From CATQHD01 sp965202675 (GTDB taxonomy: Bacteria; Actinomycetota; Acidimicrobiia; Spongiisociales; Spongiisociaceae), in the NCBI GenBank assembly GCA_965202675.1, contig OZ241842.1, positions 682,001 to 746,000 of the forward strand: DNA of 64,000 nt, written 5' to 3'. Position numbers and translations under genes: made by a program. The notes below the pieces were generated by a model, which worked only from the letters and a program-made list of their open reading frames with translations, did not search any database and was not told the origin of the DNA. Positions 8,467 through 16,824 of the stretch are shown here, piece by piece (the stretch's first letter is position 1; the number at the start of each line of letters is the position of its first letter).

Positions 8467-9321
8467 TCAAGCAGGGCGGTCAATATCTACTTGCCAGAAA
8501 ATCAGCCTCCTCTCCAGCCAGCCGGCCAGCAGGAAGAGCACCAGCCCGAAGAGGGCCAGCATCATGAGATAGGCAAACACATCGTGCATCCGGAACTGGA
8601 AGGAGGCCGCCTCGATCAGGTGCCCGGCCCCCTCGTTGGTGGCGGACAGCTCGCCGACGATGGCGCCGATCAGGGCGAAGGTGAGGGCCGCCTTCAGGCC
8701 GGCAAAGATGGTGGGGATGGCGCTGGGCAACCGGAGGTGGCGGAAGGTCTGCCAACGGTTCGCCCGGAGGGACTTCATCAGCAGCCCCGCGTTCTCGTCT
8801 ACCAACGCCAAGCCGGTGATGGTGTTGACCAGCACCGGGAAGAAGCAGATGGTGGCGGACAGCGCAACCTTGGCGGTCATTCCGAAAGCGAACCAGGCGA
8901 TGAAGACAGGCGCCAGGGCGACCCGGGGCGTCGACTGGAAAAGCACGATGAGCGGGTAGAAGCCCTTGCGGAAGTAAGGCGACAGGGAGACGCCCATCCC
9001 GAGGAGGAAACCCCCGCCGGCGCCCAAGGCGAACCCGATCAGGGTCTCCTGGATGGTCACCCAGAAGTTCGCCCATACGAATCCGCTGGTTACAGCTCGG
9101 AAAAAGGCGGGGAAAATCTCGGTGGGCCTGGACAGGATGATCTCCGGCCAGCCGGGGGGATCCAGCAGGCTCAGGAATTCCCAAATGAGGCAACCCGACA
9201 AAACCACCGCAGTGGTGAGCAAGATCTGGACCCACACCGGGTGGGCGCGCAGGGGGTCCTGCCGGCCGGACTGGCTATCGGCGTCGGTCGATGTGATGTC
9301 GGGAATGGCGTCGGCTGCCAT
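8467..9321 (-). CDS. NitT/TauT-type ABC transporter permease
   Basis: A 284-residue BPD_transp_1 permease of the SsuC/TauC type. About six membrane helices are visible, beginning VQILLTTAVVLSGCLIWEFL, and the ATPase-contact (EAA-like) loop follows the pattern SLRANRWQTFRHLRLPSAIPTIFAGLK. It lies between the ATPase and binding-protein genes in one direction with short gaps (about 26 and 50 bp), so it forms one importer with them. It starts at ATG 9321 after an AGGAGAGG site. Confidence 0.88.
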   Translation of the reverse strand: MAADAIPDITSTDADSQSGRQDPLRAHPVWVQILLTTAVVLSGCLIWEFLSLLDPPGWPEIILSRPTEIFPAFFRAVTSGFVWANFWVTIQETLIGFALGAGGGFLLGMGVSLSPYFRKGFYPLIVLFQSTPRVALAPVFIAWFAFGMTAKVALSATICFFPVLVNTITGLALVDENAGLLMKSLRANRWQTFRHLRLPSAIPTIFAGLKAALTFALIGAIVGELSATNEGAGHLIEAASFQFRMHDVFAYLMMLALFGLVLFLLAGWLERRLIFWQVDIDRPA

Positions 9322-9347
9322 CCGGCCTCTCCTTTCTGCGGCCCGGG

Positions 9348-10142
9348 CTAGTTAAGACCCAGTATCTCGCGGATCCTATTGACGGTGGCGTTGTACTCGG
9401 GGCGGCCCCTGGTAGCGGGAACCCGCGGCCTGGGCAGGTCCACCTGCACCATGTCGAGGATCCGCCCCGGCGTGGTTCCCATGACCGCCACCCGATCCGA
9501 CAGGAACACCGACTCGGGGATGTTGTGGGTGACAAACACCGTCGTCTTGTTCTGGAGCTCGGTGATCCGGGCCAACTCCGTGTTCAGCCGTTCCCTGGTG
9601 AACTCGTCGAGCGACCCGAAGGGCTCGTCCAGCAGCATCAGGTGCGGGTCGGACACCAGCAGGCGGCACAGCGCCACCCGCTGCTGCATCCCGCCCGACA
9701 GCTCGCGAGGATAGTGGTGCTCGAACCCGTTCAGCTGCACCAGGTCGATGACCTCGGCGATCCGCTCCTCCCAGTCGAACTCGGACGACCCGGTGATCTC
9801 GAGCGGCAGGGAGATGTTCCGCAGGACGTTGCGCCAGGCGAAAAGGGTGGAGGTCTGGAACATCAACCCGATCTCGGCGCGGGGCTCCGTAATGCGCTCC
9901 CCTTCCAGGTAGACGCTCCCCGAAGTCGGGGCCAGCAGGCCCCCCACGATCTTGAGCAGGGTCGACTTGCCGCAGCCGGACGGCCCGACCAGGCTGACGA
10001 ACTCGCCCCGGTCGACCTTCATCGACACATCCGACAGGGCTGTCAGCTTATCGCCGCGCTTGTCGAACACCTGTGTGATGCTGTTCAGAGTCAGCACCTG
10101 ACGGGAGCCTTGCCGGTCAGGGGCGGCGCCTCCAGAAACCAC
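9348..10142 (-). CDS. NitT/TauT-type ABC transporter ATP-binding protein
   Basis: A 264-residue ATPase with Walker A GPSGCGKST, Q-loop LMFQTSTLFAW, signature LSGGMQQR, Walker B LMLLDEPFGSLDE and switch His in VFVTHNI. These place it in the SsuB/TauB group. A GTG at 10142 with GGGAGG seven bases upstream is taken as start; a second GTG at 10097 is possible because conserved homology begins near VLTLNSIT. It is the first gene of the importer operon and diverges from the alcohol dehydrogenase gene at 10216. The 73-bp gap must hold both promoters. Confidence 0.88.
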   Translation of the reverse strand: MVSGGAAPDRQGSRQVLTLNSITQVFDKRGDKLTALSDVSMKVDRGEFVSLVGPSGCGKSTLLKIVGGLLAPTSGSVYLEGERITEPRAEIGLMFQTSTLFAWRNVLRNISLPLEITGSSEFDWEERIAEVIDLVQLNGFEHHYPRELSGGMQQRVALCRLLVSDPHLMLLDEPFGSLDEFTRERLNTELARITELQNKTTVFVTHNIPESVFLSDRVAVMGTTPGRILDMVQVDLPRPRVPATRGRPEYNATVNRIREILGLN

Positions 10143-10215
10143 TCACCGACCTCCCGATGGGTTCCGCAAATTGCCGGGAGGGTATGGTAGACGCAACTCC
10201 GAACTTTATTGAAAT

Positions 10216-11301
10216 ATGCTCCGTTACGATTGGGCGGGCATGGGCAAGACCGGCGCGCAACCCCTTCCGGCCGTCATGACGGCGGCGGAGCTGACCCCGG
10301 AGGGCATCCGGCTGGCGGAGCGTCCGGTCCCCGAGCCGCCGCCAGGGTGGGTGCTCATCAAGGCGGGCGCGGCCGGCGTGTGCGGAACGGAGCTCCATTT
10401 CCTCGACGGGATCCTCGACCCCCGGGGAACCCCGCGGGTGCTGGGGCACGAGATCGCCGGGGTGGTGTGCGGGGCGGCCGGCTCTTCGTCCGGCCCGGAT
10501 CCGGGGGCGCCCGCCGCCGTATACAACGTGGTGAACTGCGGTGACTGCCGTTGCTGCCGCACGGGCCGGGACCGCCTCTGCGAGCGGTCGGAGGGGATGA
10601 TCGGCTTCACCCTGGACGGAGGCTTCGCCGAGTACACGGTCGCGCCGGCCGCCAACCTGGTCCCCCTGCCGCCGGCCGTGCCGCCGGAGGAGGGGGCGGT
10701 GCTCGCCTGCAGCGGGATGAGCGCGGTGCATGCGGTCCGCCTGGCCGGGATCGGCCTCGGAACCCCGGCGGTGGTCAACGGAATCGGAGGGGTGGGGCTG
10801 ATGCTGATCCAGGTCGCGGCGCTGGCAGGCGCGGCGGTGGCGGCGGTGGGCGACGACCCCGCCAAGCTCGCCCTGGCCGAGTCCCTGGGCGCCGGGGCCT
10901 GCGTGGAGGCCCGCGGCCCGGAGGATTACGCCGCCCTGGACCGGGAGGTGCACCGGCTGCTGGGCCGCCGCCCGGAAGTGTTCTTCGAGACGGTCGGCGC
11001 CCGCGAGACGATGCAGGCCGGGTTCCGGTGCCTGGCCCCCGGCGGCGCGTTCGTGCAGATCGGATACACCGGCCAGCGCCTCGACGTACATCCGGGGGAA
11101 CTGATCAAGAACGAGCTCCGCATCCTCACCTCCGCCGCCGGCTCGAAGCAAGACCTGGAAACCGCCGTCGCCTTGGCCGCCGACGGCCGCCTCAAGACGG
11201 TCATAGCCAGCCGCACCGGCCTGGACGGCCTGGAAGACGCCATCCACAGCCTGCGGGACCGCCGGGTCCTGGGCAGAAACGTGATCGTCTACCCGGCCTG
11301 A
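10216..11301 (+). CDS. Zinc-dependent medium-chain alcohol/polyol dehydrogenase
   Basis: A protein of about 361 residues of the MDR (threonine/sorbitol dehydrogenase-like) family. The catalytic Zn site is indicated by AGVCGTELHF and GHEIAGV. The structural Zn site is a Cys cluster (NCGDCRCCRTGRDRLC), and the NAD(P)-binding Rossmann motif is GIGGVGLMLIQ. It oxidises an alcohol or polyol to the carbonyl; the substrate is unknown. The start is uncertain: ATG 10216 has no clear ribosome-binding site, and ATG 10276 (MTAAELTPEG) is nearer the usual family start. It converges on the RidA gene and overlaps its end by 13 bp. Confidence 0.85.
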   Translation: MLRYDWAGMGKTGAQPLPAVMTAAELTPEGIRLAERPVPEPPPGWVLIKAGAAGVCGTELHFLDGILDPRGTPRVLGHEIAGVVCGAAGSSSGPDPGAPAAVYNVVNCGDCRCCRTGRDRLCERSEGMIGFTLDGGFAEYTVAPAANLVPLPPAVPPEEGAVLACSGMSAVHAVRLAGIGLGTPAVVNGIGGVGLMLIQVAALAGAAVAAVGDDPAKLALAESLGAGACVEARGPEDYAALDREVHRLLGRRPEVFFETVGARETMQAGFRCLAPGGAFVQIGYTGQRLDVHPGELIKNELRILTSAAGSKQDLETAVALAADGRLKTVIASRTGLDGLEDAIHSLRDRRVLGRNVIVYPA

Positions 11302-11678
11302 GAAGGCATCTCGGCCACCAGGTCGATCTTGACCAGCACCCCGGGCGGCAGGCCGCTCGCCACCGTGGTGCGCGCCGGCCTGGGGTCGGGGAAACGCCGC
11401 TCGTAGACCCGGTTGAAGGCCTCGAAGTGGGACAGGTCGCTGAGATAGACCACAGCCTTTACCGCATGGCCGAGGTCTGTCCCCGCCGCCGCCAGAACGG
11501 CGCTCAGGTTGTCGATCACCGCCTCGGTCTGCTCTTCGATGGTGTCACCGACCAGCTCTCGGGCTGCCGGATCGAACGGCCCCTGCCCCGCCGTGAAAAC
11601 CAGATTGCCGGCCCGCATCCCCTGCGAGTACGGACCGGCGGGCGGCGGGGCGGCCCCGGTGCGGATTTCCTCTTTCAT
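11289..11678 (-). CDS. RidA family (YjgF/YER057c/UK114) protein
   Basis: A 129-residue protein with the RidA pattern: PAGPYSQGMRAGNLVFTAGQ at the N-terminus, then IEEQTEAVIDNL and the C-terminal ARTTVASGLPPGVLVKIDLVAE containing the conserved Arg and Glu. RidA proteins hydrolyse reactive enamine/imine intermediates such as 2-aminoacrylate; members fused into catabolic operons can act as deaminases. Its 3' end overlaps the convergent dehydrogenase gene. Start ATG 11678 follows a GAGGAGGA stretch. Confidence 0.88.
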   Translation of the reverse strand: MKEEIRTGAAPPPAGPYSQGMRAGNLVFTAGQGPFDPAARELVGDTIEEQTEAVIDNLSAVLAAAGTDLGHAVKAVVYLSDLSHFEAFNRVYERRFPDPRPARTTVASGLPPGVLVKIDLVAEMPSQAG

Positions 11679-11699
11679 GTCTGCGTCCTCCTCGCATCG

Positions 11700-13973
11700 T
11701 TACCGGCTTGTTTCCATGGTTGCGGACATCCGGGCTTCGACTACCACCCCGGCCGGCGGCGGGGCGATCGGCGTTCGGCCCCAGCAGACCAACCCGCCGT
11801 CGGCGCGCAGCCCGCACGTATGGCGGCGGCCGGCTTCTACGGCAGTAAAGGCACCGGACGGCGCGTCCAGCAGCCGGGCGGTTCCGTTGCTTCCCCAACA
11901 GCTGACCGCACCGCCGGCCCGCAGCCCGCACGTATGCTCCACCCCGGCGGTCACAGAGGTGAAAACCCCGGACGGCGCGTCCAGCAGCCGCCCGGCGTCC
12001 TCGCCCCAGCACACCGCCGACCCGTCCGAACGGACCCCGCACGAATGGTCCCGTCCGGCGGCCACGTCCGCAAACCTCCCGGCGGGGGCGTCCAGCTGCC
12101 CATGATCGTTGCTTCCCCAGCACACCGCCGACCCGTCCGAGCGGATCCCGCAGGAATGTTCCGAACCCGCGTCCACCGCCGTGAAACTGCCGGACGGCGC
12201 GAACGACTGCCGCCCCCTGCCCCAGCACGCCGCGGACCGGTCCGAACGGACCCCGCACGAATGAGAACCCCCCGCAGACGCCAACCAGAAACTCCAGGAG
12301 GGCGCCCCCGACTGACCCGCACCATCCTCACCCCAACACACCGCCGACCCGCCCCAACGGACCCCGCACGAATGAGAACCCCCCGCAGACACCGACCAGA
12401 ACCCCCCGGAGGGCGCCTCCGACTGACCCGCACCGTCCTCACCCCAACACACCGCCGACCCGTCCCCGCGGATCCCGCAGGAATGGGAACCCCCCGCAGA
12501 CACCGAGATGAAAGGCCCGGCGGGCCGTTCGGGCCTGGCGCCCCCCCAACAGACCGCCGTCCGGTCGATGCGGATCGCGCAGGTGTGGGAACCCCGGGCC
12601 GCCACCGAGGTGAAAACCCCGGACGGGGCGTCCAGCTGCCCCTCCGCGCCGCCGCCCCAACAGATCACCCGGCCGCCCGACGCCGACACCCCGCAGCTGT
12701 GGGACCCGCCGGCGGCGACCGCCGTGAACTCCCCCGACGGGGGGCTGGACTGTCCGAGGTCGTCGGCGCCCCAGCAGACCGCCCGGCCGCCCTTTATCCC
12801 GCACGTGTGGAACCCCCCGGCGGCGACCGCGGTAAACCTGCCCGTCCGCCCCTCCGACTGCCCGTGCCGGTTGTCGCCCCAGCAGTCGACCGAGCCGCCG
12901 CCCGAACGGATGCCGCAGGTGTGGGCCCATCCGGCGGACACCGACCCGAAACCCCCGATCGGCGGGGCCGTCTGCCCCACCCCGTTGTCACCCCAGCAGA
13001 CCGCGCTCTCGTCGGCGTCCACCGCGCACGTATGGAACCCTCCGGCGGCGACCGCCGTGAACTCCCCCGACGGGGGGCTGGACTGCAGGTGTCCGCCCCC
13101 GCCCCAGCAGAGCACCCTGCCGCCGGCGCGCAGGGCGCAGGAGTGGGACTCGCCGGCGGCGACCGCCGTGAACCCTCCCGACGGGGGGCTGGACTGCCCG
13201 ACCCGGTTGTCCCCCCAGCACGACAGCCCGCCGCCGGCGTCTATCGCGCAGGCATGCCCGCCGCCGACCGCCGCGGCGGTGAACCTTTCCTCGTCCGGGG
13301 CGGGCAGGCCCAGCACCCTGGCCAGGAAGGAAGCCATCTGCCCCCTGGTAACCGGATCGTCGGGGCAGAAACGGAGCGGCGCCGAGCCGCAGCCCAGGGT
13401 GACGCCCGCCGCCGCCAGCGCATCGATGCTCCGGGTATGGGGGTGGCCTGCGACGTCGGTGAAACCGGCCGGCGGCCCCTCCTCCAAGCGGAAGGCGCGC
13501 ACCAGGAAGGCGGCCATCTGCCCCCTGGGGACGGGTTCGTCCGGGCAGTACCGGGCCGGGCGGGCGGCGCACCCTTCGCTGACCCCCAGCTCGGCCAGCC
13601 GCTCCACATACGGCGCCCACCACTCGCCCGCATCCACATCCGAGAACCGGATCGTCGGCCCCGACGGCCCCTCCCCCCTGGCCCGGACGATCCACACCGC
13701 CGCCGTCCACCGCCGGACCGGATCGTCGGGGCAGAAACGGCCCGCCCCGCATCCGGTACCCGCCAGCACCCCCTCCGCGTCAAGGGCGTCGACGGCGGAC
13801 CCGTGAACCCCGCCCCCGTCACCGCCGAACCCGCCCTGCCCCGCGGCGGCGCCCGCCCCCAGCGCCAGCACCGCCGCCGCTGCCAAAACGGCAATCCACA
13901 CCCCAGACGAAGCCCGACCAATCGAACTGCTTCCAGAACAGCCGTACCCGATAACTCCCCAAGAGGTAGCCAT
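11700..13973 (-). CDS. Secreted RCC1-type beta-propeller repeat protein with N-terminal SLH-like modules
   Basis: About 757 residues from ATG 13973, chosen because GGTGG precedes it; the frame extends to 14051. An Ala-rich hydrophobic stretch with a long polar n-region looks like an export signal. Three SLH-like modules with paired Cys follow (GRFCPDDPVRRW, ARYCPDEPVPRGQMAAFLVRA, LRFCPDDPVTRGQMASFLARV). Then come about 14-16 units of 36-39 residues with the pattern AGGSHSCGVRSDGSAVCWGEDG.GQ..APSG.F..V, an RCC1/BLIP-II-like propeller repeat with two conserved Cys per unit. The product is probably displayed on the cell surface with a ligand-binding propeller. The modules are N-terminal here, but C-terminal in the proteins at 1.8 and 33.1 kb. 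Confidence 0.8.
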   Translation of the reverse strand: MATSWGVIGYGCSGSSSIGRASSGVWIAVLAAAAVLALGAGAAAGQGGFGGDGGGVHGSAVDALDAEGVLAGTGCGAGRFCPDDPVRRWTAAVWIVRARGEGPSGPTIRFSDVDAGEWWAPYVERLAELGVSEGCAARPARYCPDEPVPRGQMAAFLVRAFRLEEGPPAGFTDVAGHPHTRSIDALAAAGVTLGCGSAPLRFCPDDPVTRGQMASFLARVLGLPAPDEERFTAAAVGGGHACAIDAGGGLSCWGDNRVGQSSPPSGGFTAVAAGESHSCALRAGGRVLCWGGGGHLQSSPPSGEFTAVAAGGFHTCAVDADESAVCWGDNGVGQTAPPIGGFGSVSAGWAHTCGIRSGGGSVDCWGDNRHGQSEGRTGRFTAVAAGGFHTCGIKGGRAVCWGADDLGQSSPPSGEFTAVAAGGSHSCGVSASGGRVICWGGGAEGQLDAPSGVFTSVAARGSHTCAIRIDRTAVCWGGARPERPAGPFISVSAGGSHSCGIRGDGSAVCWGEDGAGQSEAPSGGFWSVSAGGSHSCGVRWGGSAVCWGEDGAGQSGAPSWSFWLASAGGSHSCGVRSDRSAACWGRGRQSFAPSGSFTAVDAGSEHSCGIRSDGSAVCWGSNDHGQLDAPAGRFADVAAGRDHSCGVRSDGSAVCWGEDAGRLLDAPSGVFTSVTAGVEHTCGLRAGGAVSCWGSNGTARLLDAPSGAFTAVEAGRRHTCGLRADGGLVCWGRTPIAPPPAGVVVEARMSATMETSR
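11745..13270 (-). repeat. Tandem repeat of about 108-117 bp encoding RCC1-like units
   Basis: Repeated blocks recur throughout this span and encode the propeller units of the surface protein. The clearest marks are CCCCAGCACACCGCCGACC and CCGCACGAATG on the plus strand. Units are similar but not identical, and the two between 12240 and 12440 are closest to each other. This is a protein-coding repeat, not a CRISPR array: there are no unique spacers between constant repeats. Confidence 0.8.
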
Positions 13974-14158
13974 ATCCACCAGTGTAGCAACCAACATGCC
14001 GAGTCGGATTCTCCCTACAGCCCACGTCGCAGGCACCACTACCTCGCGCAATAACCATTAGACCACAACTGAAAACTTGCATTCTGGCCATAAGGGTAGG
14101 TAACATATCAGCCATCAACAGAGAAAGCTCTCTGTATAACACATGCATCGGAGGATAA

Positions 14159-15352
14159 ATGACTTATGAAATCAGATTCGATGGTCGAGCTTTTGGCTAT
14201 GGGAGCTATGTTTATTTCCTAAAGAATGCTGAAAGAGCTCTGAGCCTTGGCGAGAGACGTATAGAGGTTAATTTTGATTCTATCCAATTCTTTTATCCCG
14301 ACGGGATGGCACCATTTATTGCAACAACCCTCTGTCTTATAAACGAGGGGTTATCAATAGGCTTTACCGAACCTCAAAACTACAAGTTGTCGCAATATTG
14401 GGAGTCATCCGGGTGGTATGATGGTATAAAAAATACCGGACAGATACTACCAGCGCGTTCGACCTACGTACCACTTACCCCTATATTAACGTCAGAAGAT
14501 ATCCATGATTTCCTAGCCAAAGCTCGAGAAGTACTTGCGACAACAGAAGTCTTCCCAGAAGGCGTTTTGACAGCCTTTGAATGGGCATTTTATGAAATAT
14601 CTGACAATGTACTATTGCATTCTAACTCCTCAGAACCGGCATGGTTACAAATGACCAGCTATCGAGACAAGCAACGTGTAGAGTTCGTTGTGGTTGATAC
14701 TGGTATAGGCATACGAGAATCATTATCTGAATCCATCCCAGACCTTGAATCAGACTTGCAAGCAGTTGTCCTTGCTGTCGAAAAGGAAATAACCCGCAAC
14801 CGTGACATTGGCCAAGGCAATGGTCTAAGTGGTACACTCAAAATCGCATCTAATGCTAACGGATGGATGAACCTGCATTCTGGCCGCGGTCAGTTAAGAT
14901 GGATGAGAAATCATCTCCGTCAGAAAACTGTTTCCAATCATCCTGGAACTCTTGTTAGTGTAACGCTACCTACAGAAAATCCCATAGATGTGTCTGAAGC
15001 ATTATGGGGTCATGATCCTGTGCCAGCCTTCGAAAACCAATACGTCACAGGAGAAGGAGTACTTTTTGTAGTTCGTAATGAAGCATCAAATTTCGGCAAC
15101 AGATTTACCGGAGAAAAACTGCGTTTAAAGCTTCGGAATATCGCTGAGATAAATTCACAGGAAGGTGTCATTATAGACTTTGAGGGTGTTGATGTAATGA
15201 GTGCTTCATTCGCGGACGAATTCATTGCTAAGCTAGTTAGAGAACTCGGTGCTACGAGCTTTTTCAGAAGATACCAACTACGAGGGCTCTCTCGATTCGC
15301 TGCGAGAACTATTGATCAAGTAATAGCTCAACGGCTTGCAGTAGAACTGTAA
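14159..15352 (+). CDS. STAS-like / GHKL ATPase / DUF4325-like regulatory protein
   Basis: A 397-residue cytoplasmic protein. Residues 1 to about 110 look like a STAS-type fold (IEVNFDSIQFFYPDGMAPF). Residues about 130-290 resemble a GHKL histidine-kinase-type ATPase: N-box FYEISDNVLLHS, G1 box VVDTGIGI, G2 box GQGNGLSG. The C-terminus (about 295-397) is a second STAS-like/DUF4325 domain (IIDFEGVDVMSASFADEF). Such proteins resemble anti-sigma kinase and anti-anti-sigma partners fused in one chain, and are often found on mobile or defence-associated DNA. Start ATG is preceded by GGAGGATAA. Base composition is much lower in GC than either neighbour, which suggests recent transfer. The target is unknown. 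Confidence 0.65.
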   Translation: MTYEIRFDGRAFGYGSYVYFLKNAERALSLGERRIEVNFDSIQFFYPDGMAPFIATTLCLINEGLSIGFTEPQNYKLSQYWESSGWYDGIKNTGQILPARSTYVPLTPILTSEDIHDFLAKAREVLATTEVFPEGVLTAFEWAFYEISDNVLLHSNSSEPAWLQMTSYRDKQRVEFVVVDTGIGIRESLSESIPDLESDLQAVVLAVEKEITRNRDIGQGNGLSGTLKIASNANGWMNLHSGRGQLRWMRNHLRQKTVSNHPGTLVSVTLPTENPIDVSEALWGHDPVPAFENQYVTGEGVLFVVRNEASNFGNRFTGEKLRLKLRNIAEINSQEGVIIDFEGVDVMSASFADEFIAKLVRELGATSFFRRYQLRGLSRFAARTIDQVIAQRLAVEL

Positions 15353-15585
15353 ATTTCCTATGAATGAACCGGCATTAACGCTCGTGACACTTGTCCGGGA
15401 TCCAGTAGCTCTTCCACCCCAAGACATCAACCGGCGAACACGCTCCAAATGGCACCGAGCTACAACCCAGAGCGTGACACACCCCCGGCGGCCGGAGACA
15501 AGGGACAACTCCCCGAATATCACATCTAACCGCCGCCCCCTCTCCGCCCGGCGCCGGGAAGTTCTGTCCCCGGAACCCGCGCCGC
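15353..15585. other. Intergenic region with fragment of the dispersed repeat
   Basis: A non-coding 233-bp gap between two convergent genes. At 15495-15530 it holds a short block (ACAAGGGACAACTCC, then CCGAATATCACATCT) that matches the distal end of the R-family elements at 29.12-29.15 kb and 56.60-56.64 kb. No matching promoter is seen here, so this looks like a solitary or truncated copy of that block. No convincing gene is present. Confidence 0.45.
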
Positions 15586-16692
15586 CTACTGCTCCGGCGG
15601 GGAATCGTCGAGCTCTACCACCAGCTCTCCGGACAGGATCTGGTCCCTCGCTTCGAGCACGGTGTCCCGGACGTCCTGAGGCACCAAATCCTCGTTCATC
15701 GGAGCGATGTCGCCGCCGCCTTCGGGCATGAAGAACATGATCCGTTCCATCGGCGCCGACATGGGAACGCCGTTGACGTGATGATCCCACCACTTGTCGA
15801 TGACCACCCTGATGGCCGAATCCCACTTGGCGACGGTGCTGGTGATGACGACCTCGGGCGACAGCCCCTCGGCGTCGGCCAGATCGCCCACTCCGTACAC
15901 GTTGCCGGCCTCCTCGGCCGCTTCGAACACGCCGAAGACGACCGCGTAGAGTACGTCGGCGCCGGCCGATATCTGGGCGGCCGCCGACACCTTGGCGGTG
16001 GCCGGATCCCACCAGCTCTCGATGAAGGACACCTGCCACTCGACGTCCGGGTTGACGGACTTCGCCCCGGCTACGTACGCGTTGACGGGGGCGTTGACGT
16101 TGGGGAACGGGAAGTTGGCGACAATCCCGATCCTGTCGGTTTCGGTCATCAGGCCCGCCGCCATCCCGGTCAGATAGGCCGGTTCGTGGATGAAGGTGTC
16201 GATCCAGTAGCCGTTCCCTCCGGTCGGCTCGTTGCCGGACCCGGAGAAGACGAAGGCGATGTCCGGGTAGTCGTCCTTCACCGCCGCCACCGCGTCGCTG
16301 TAGGTGCTGTGCCCGATGATCATGTCGTACTCGCCGCTCGAGGCCAGCTCCCTGAAAATCCGCTCGCCGTCCGCATAGACGATGTTCTCGAACCACTGGG
16401 TCGTGATGTCCAGACCGTAAGGGCGTTCCTCGGCCAGGCGTTCCAACGAATCGAGCGCCGACGTGTACCACGGGTCGTCGATGGGGCCGGGGGCTATGAA
16501 CCCCACCCTCAGCTCCGTGGGGGTCTCCATGGTTTCTGTCTCCATGGGTTCCGCCTCGGCGGCGGTCGTGGTCGGGGCCTCGGTGACGGCGGGCGCGGCG
16601 GTCGTGGTTACCGCTTCGCCGCCGCCGCACGCCGCCAGCGCCAATGCGGCCGCCGCGGCTGCGGCAAGGACGGACACCCTGTTCCGTCTCAT
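15586..16692 (-). CDS. BMP family (nucleoside-binding) lipoprotein, orphan
   Basis: A 368-residue BMP/Med-type binding lipoprotein. The signal peptide ends with lipobox LAAC, then a Thr/Glu-rich spacer. The BMP fold begins at LRVGFIAPGPIDDPWYTSALDSLERL; later segments are EYDMIIGHSTYSDAV, PDIAFVFSGSG, YLTGMAAGLMTETDRIGIVANFP and ISAGADVLYAVV. Family members bind purine nucleosides or related ligands (for example PnrA, BmpA, Med). No permease or ATPase gene is adjacent, so it would have to use a transporter encoded elsewhere, possibly the one at 58.7-62.7 kb, or act as a sensor. ATG 16692 has AGGAG upstream. It diverges from a deaminase-like amidohydrolase. Confidence 0.85.
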   Translation of the reverse strand: MRRNRVSVLAAAAAAALALAACGGGEAVTTTAAPAVTEAPTTTAAEAEPMETETMETPTELRVGFIAPGPIDDPWYTSALDSLERLAEERPYGLDITTQWFENIVYADGERIFRELASSGEYDMIIGHSTYSDAVAAVKDDYPDIAFVFSGSGNEPTGGNGYWIDTFIHEPAYLTGMAAGLMTETDRIGIVANFPFPNVNAPVNAYVAGAKSVNPDVEWQVSFIESWWDPATAKVSAAAQISAGADVLYAVVFGVFEAAEEAGNVYGVGDLADAEGLSPEVVITSTVAKWDSAIRVVIDKWWDHHVNGVPMSAPMERIMFFMPEGGGDIAPMNEDLVPQDVRDTVLEARDQILSGELVVELDDSPPEQ

Positions 16693-16824
16693 CTCGCGCT
16701 CCTCTCGCTCAACCTGGCGCCAAGGCTAACTGTGCGGCCGGGCGGCCGCGGCCGCAGAGGAGGGCGCGCCGGATGCCCTGTAATGTCGGGGCGGACAAGC
16801 GAAAACCATGATGGAGCGGAGCCG

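Noticed and set aside
7340..10142. Thiamine-precursor (HMP) transporter assignment for the NMT1/THI5-like system
   Set aside because: The binding protein lacks the CCCFC motif, no thiamine genes are adjacent, and no TPP riboswitch-like leader is evident.
11745..13270. Periodic repeats of about 110 bp as a possible satellite or array
   Set aside because: They encode RCC1-like propeller units in an uninterrupted frame of a secreted protein.
10551..14054. 1167-codon plus-strand open frame
   Set aside because: Antisense shadow of the RCC1-repeat gene and out-of-frame reading of the dehydrogenase gene.
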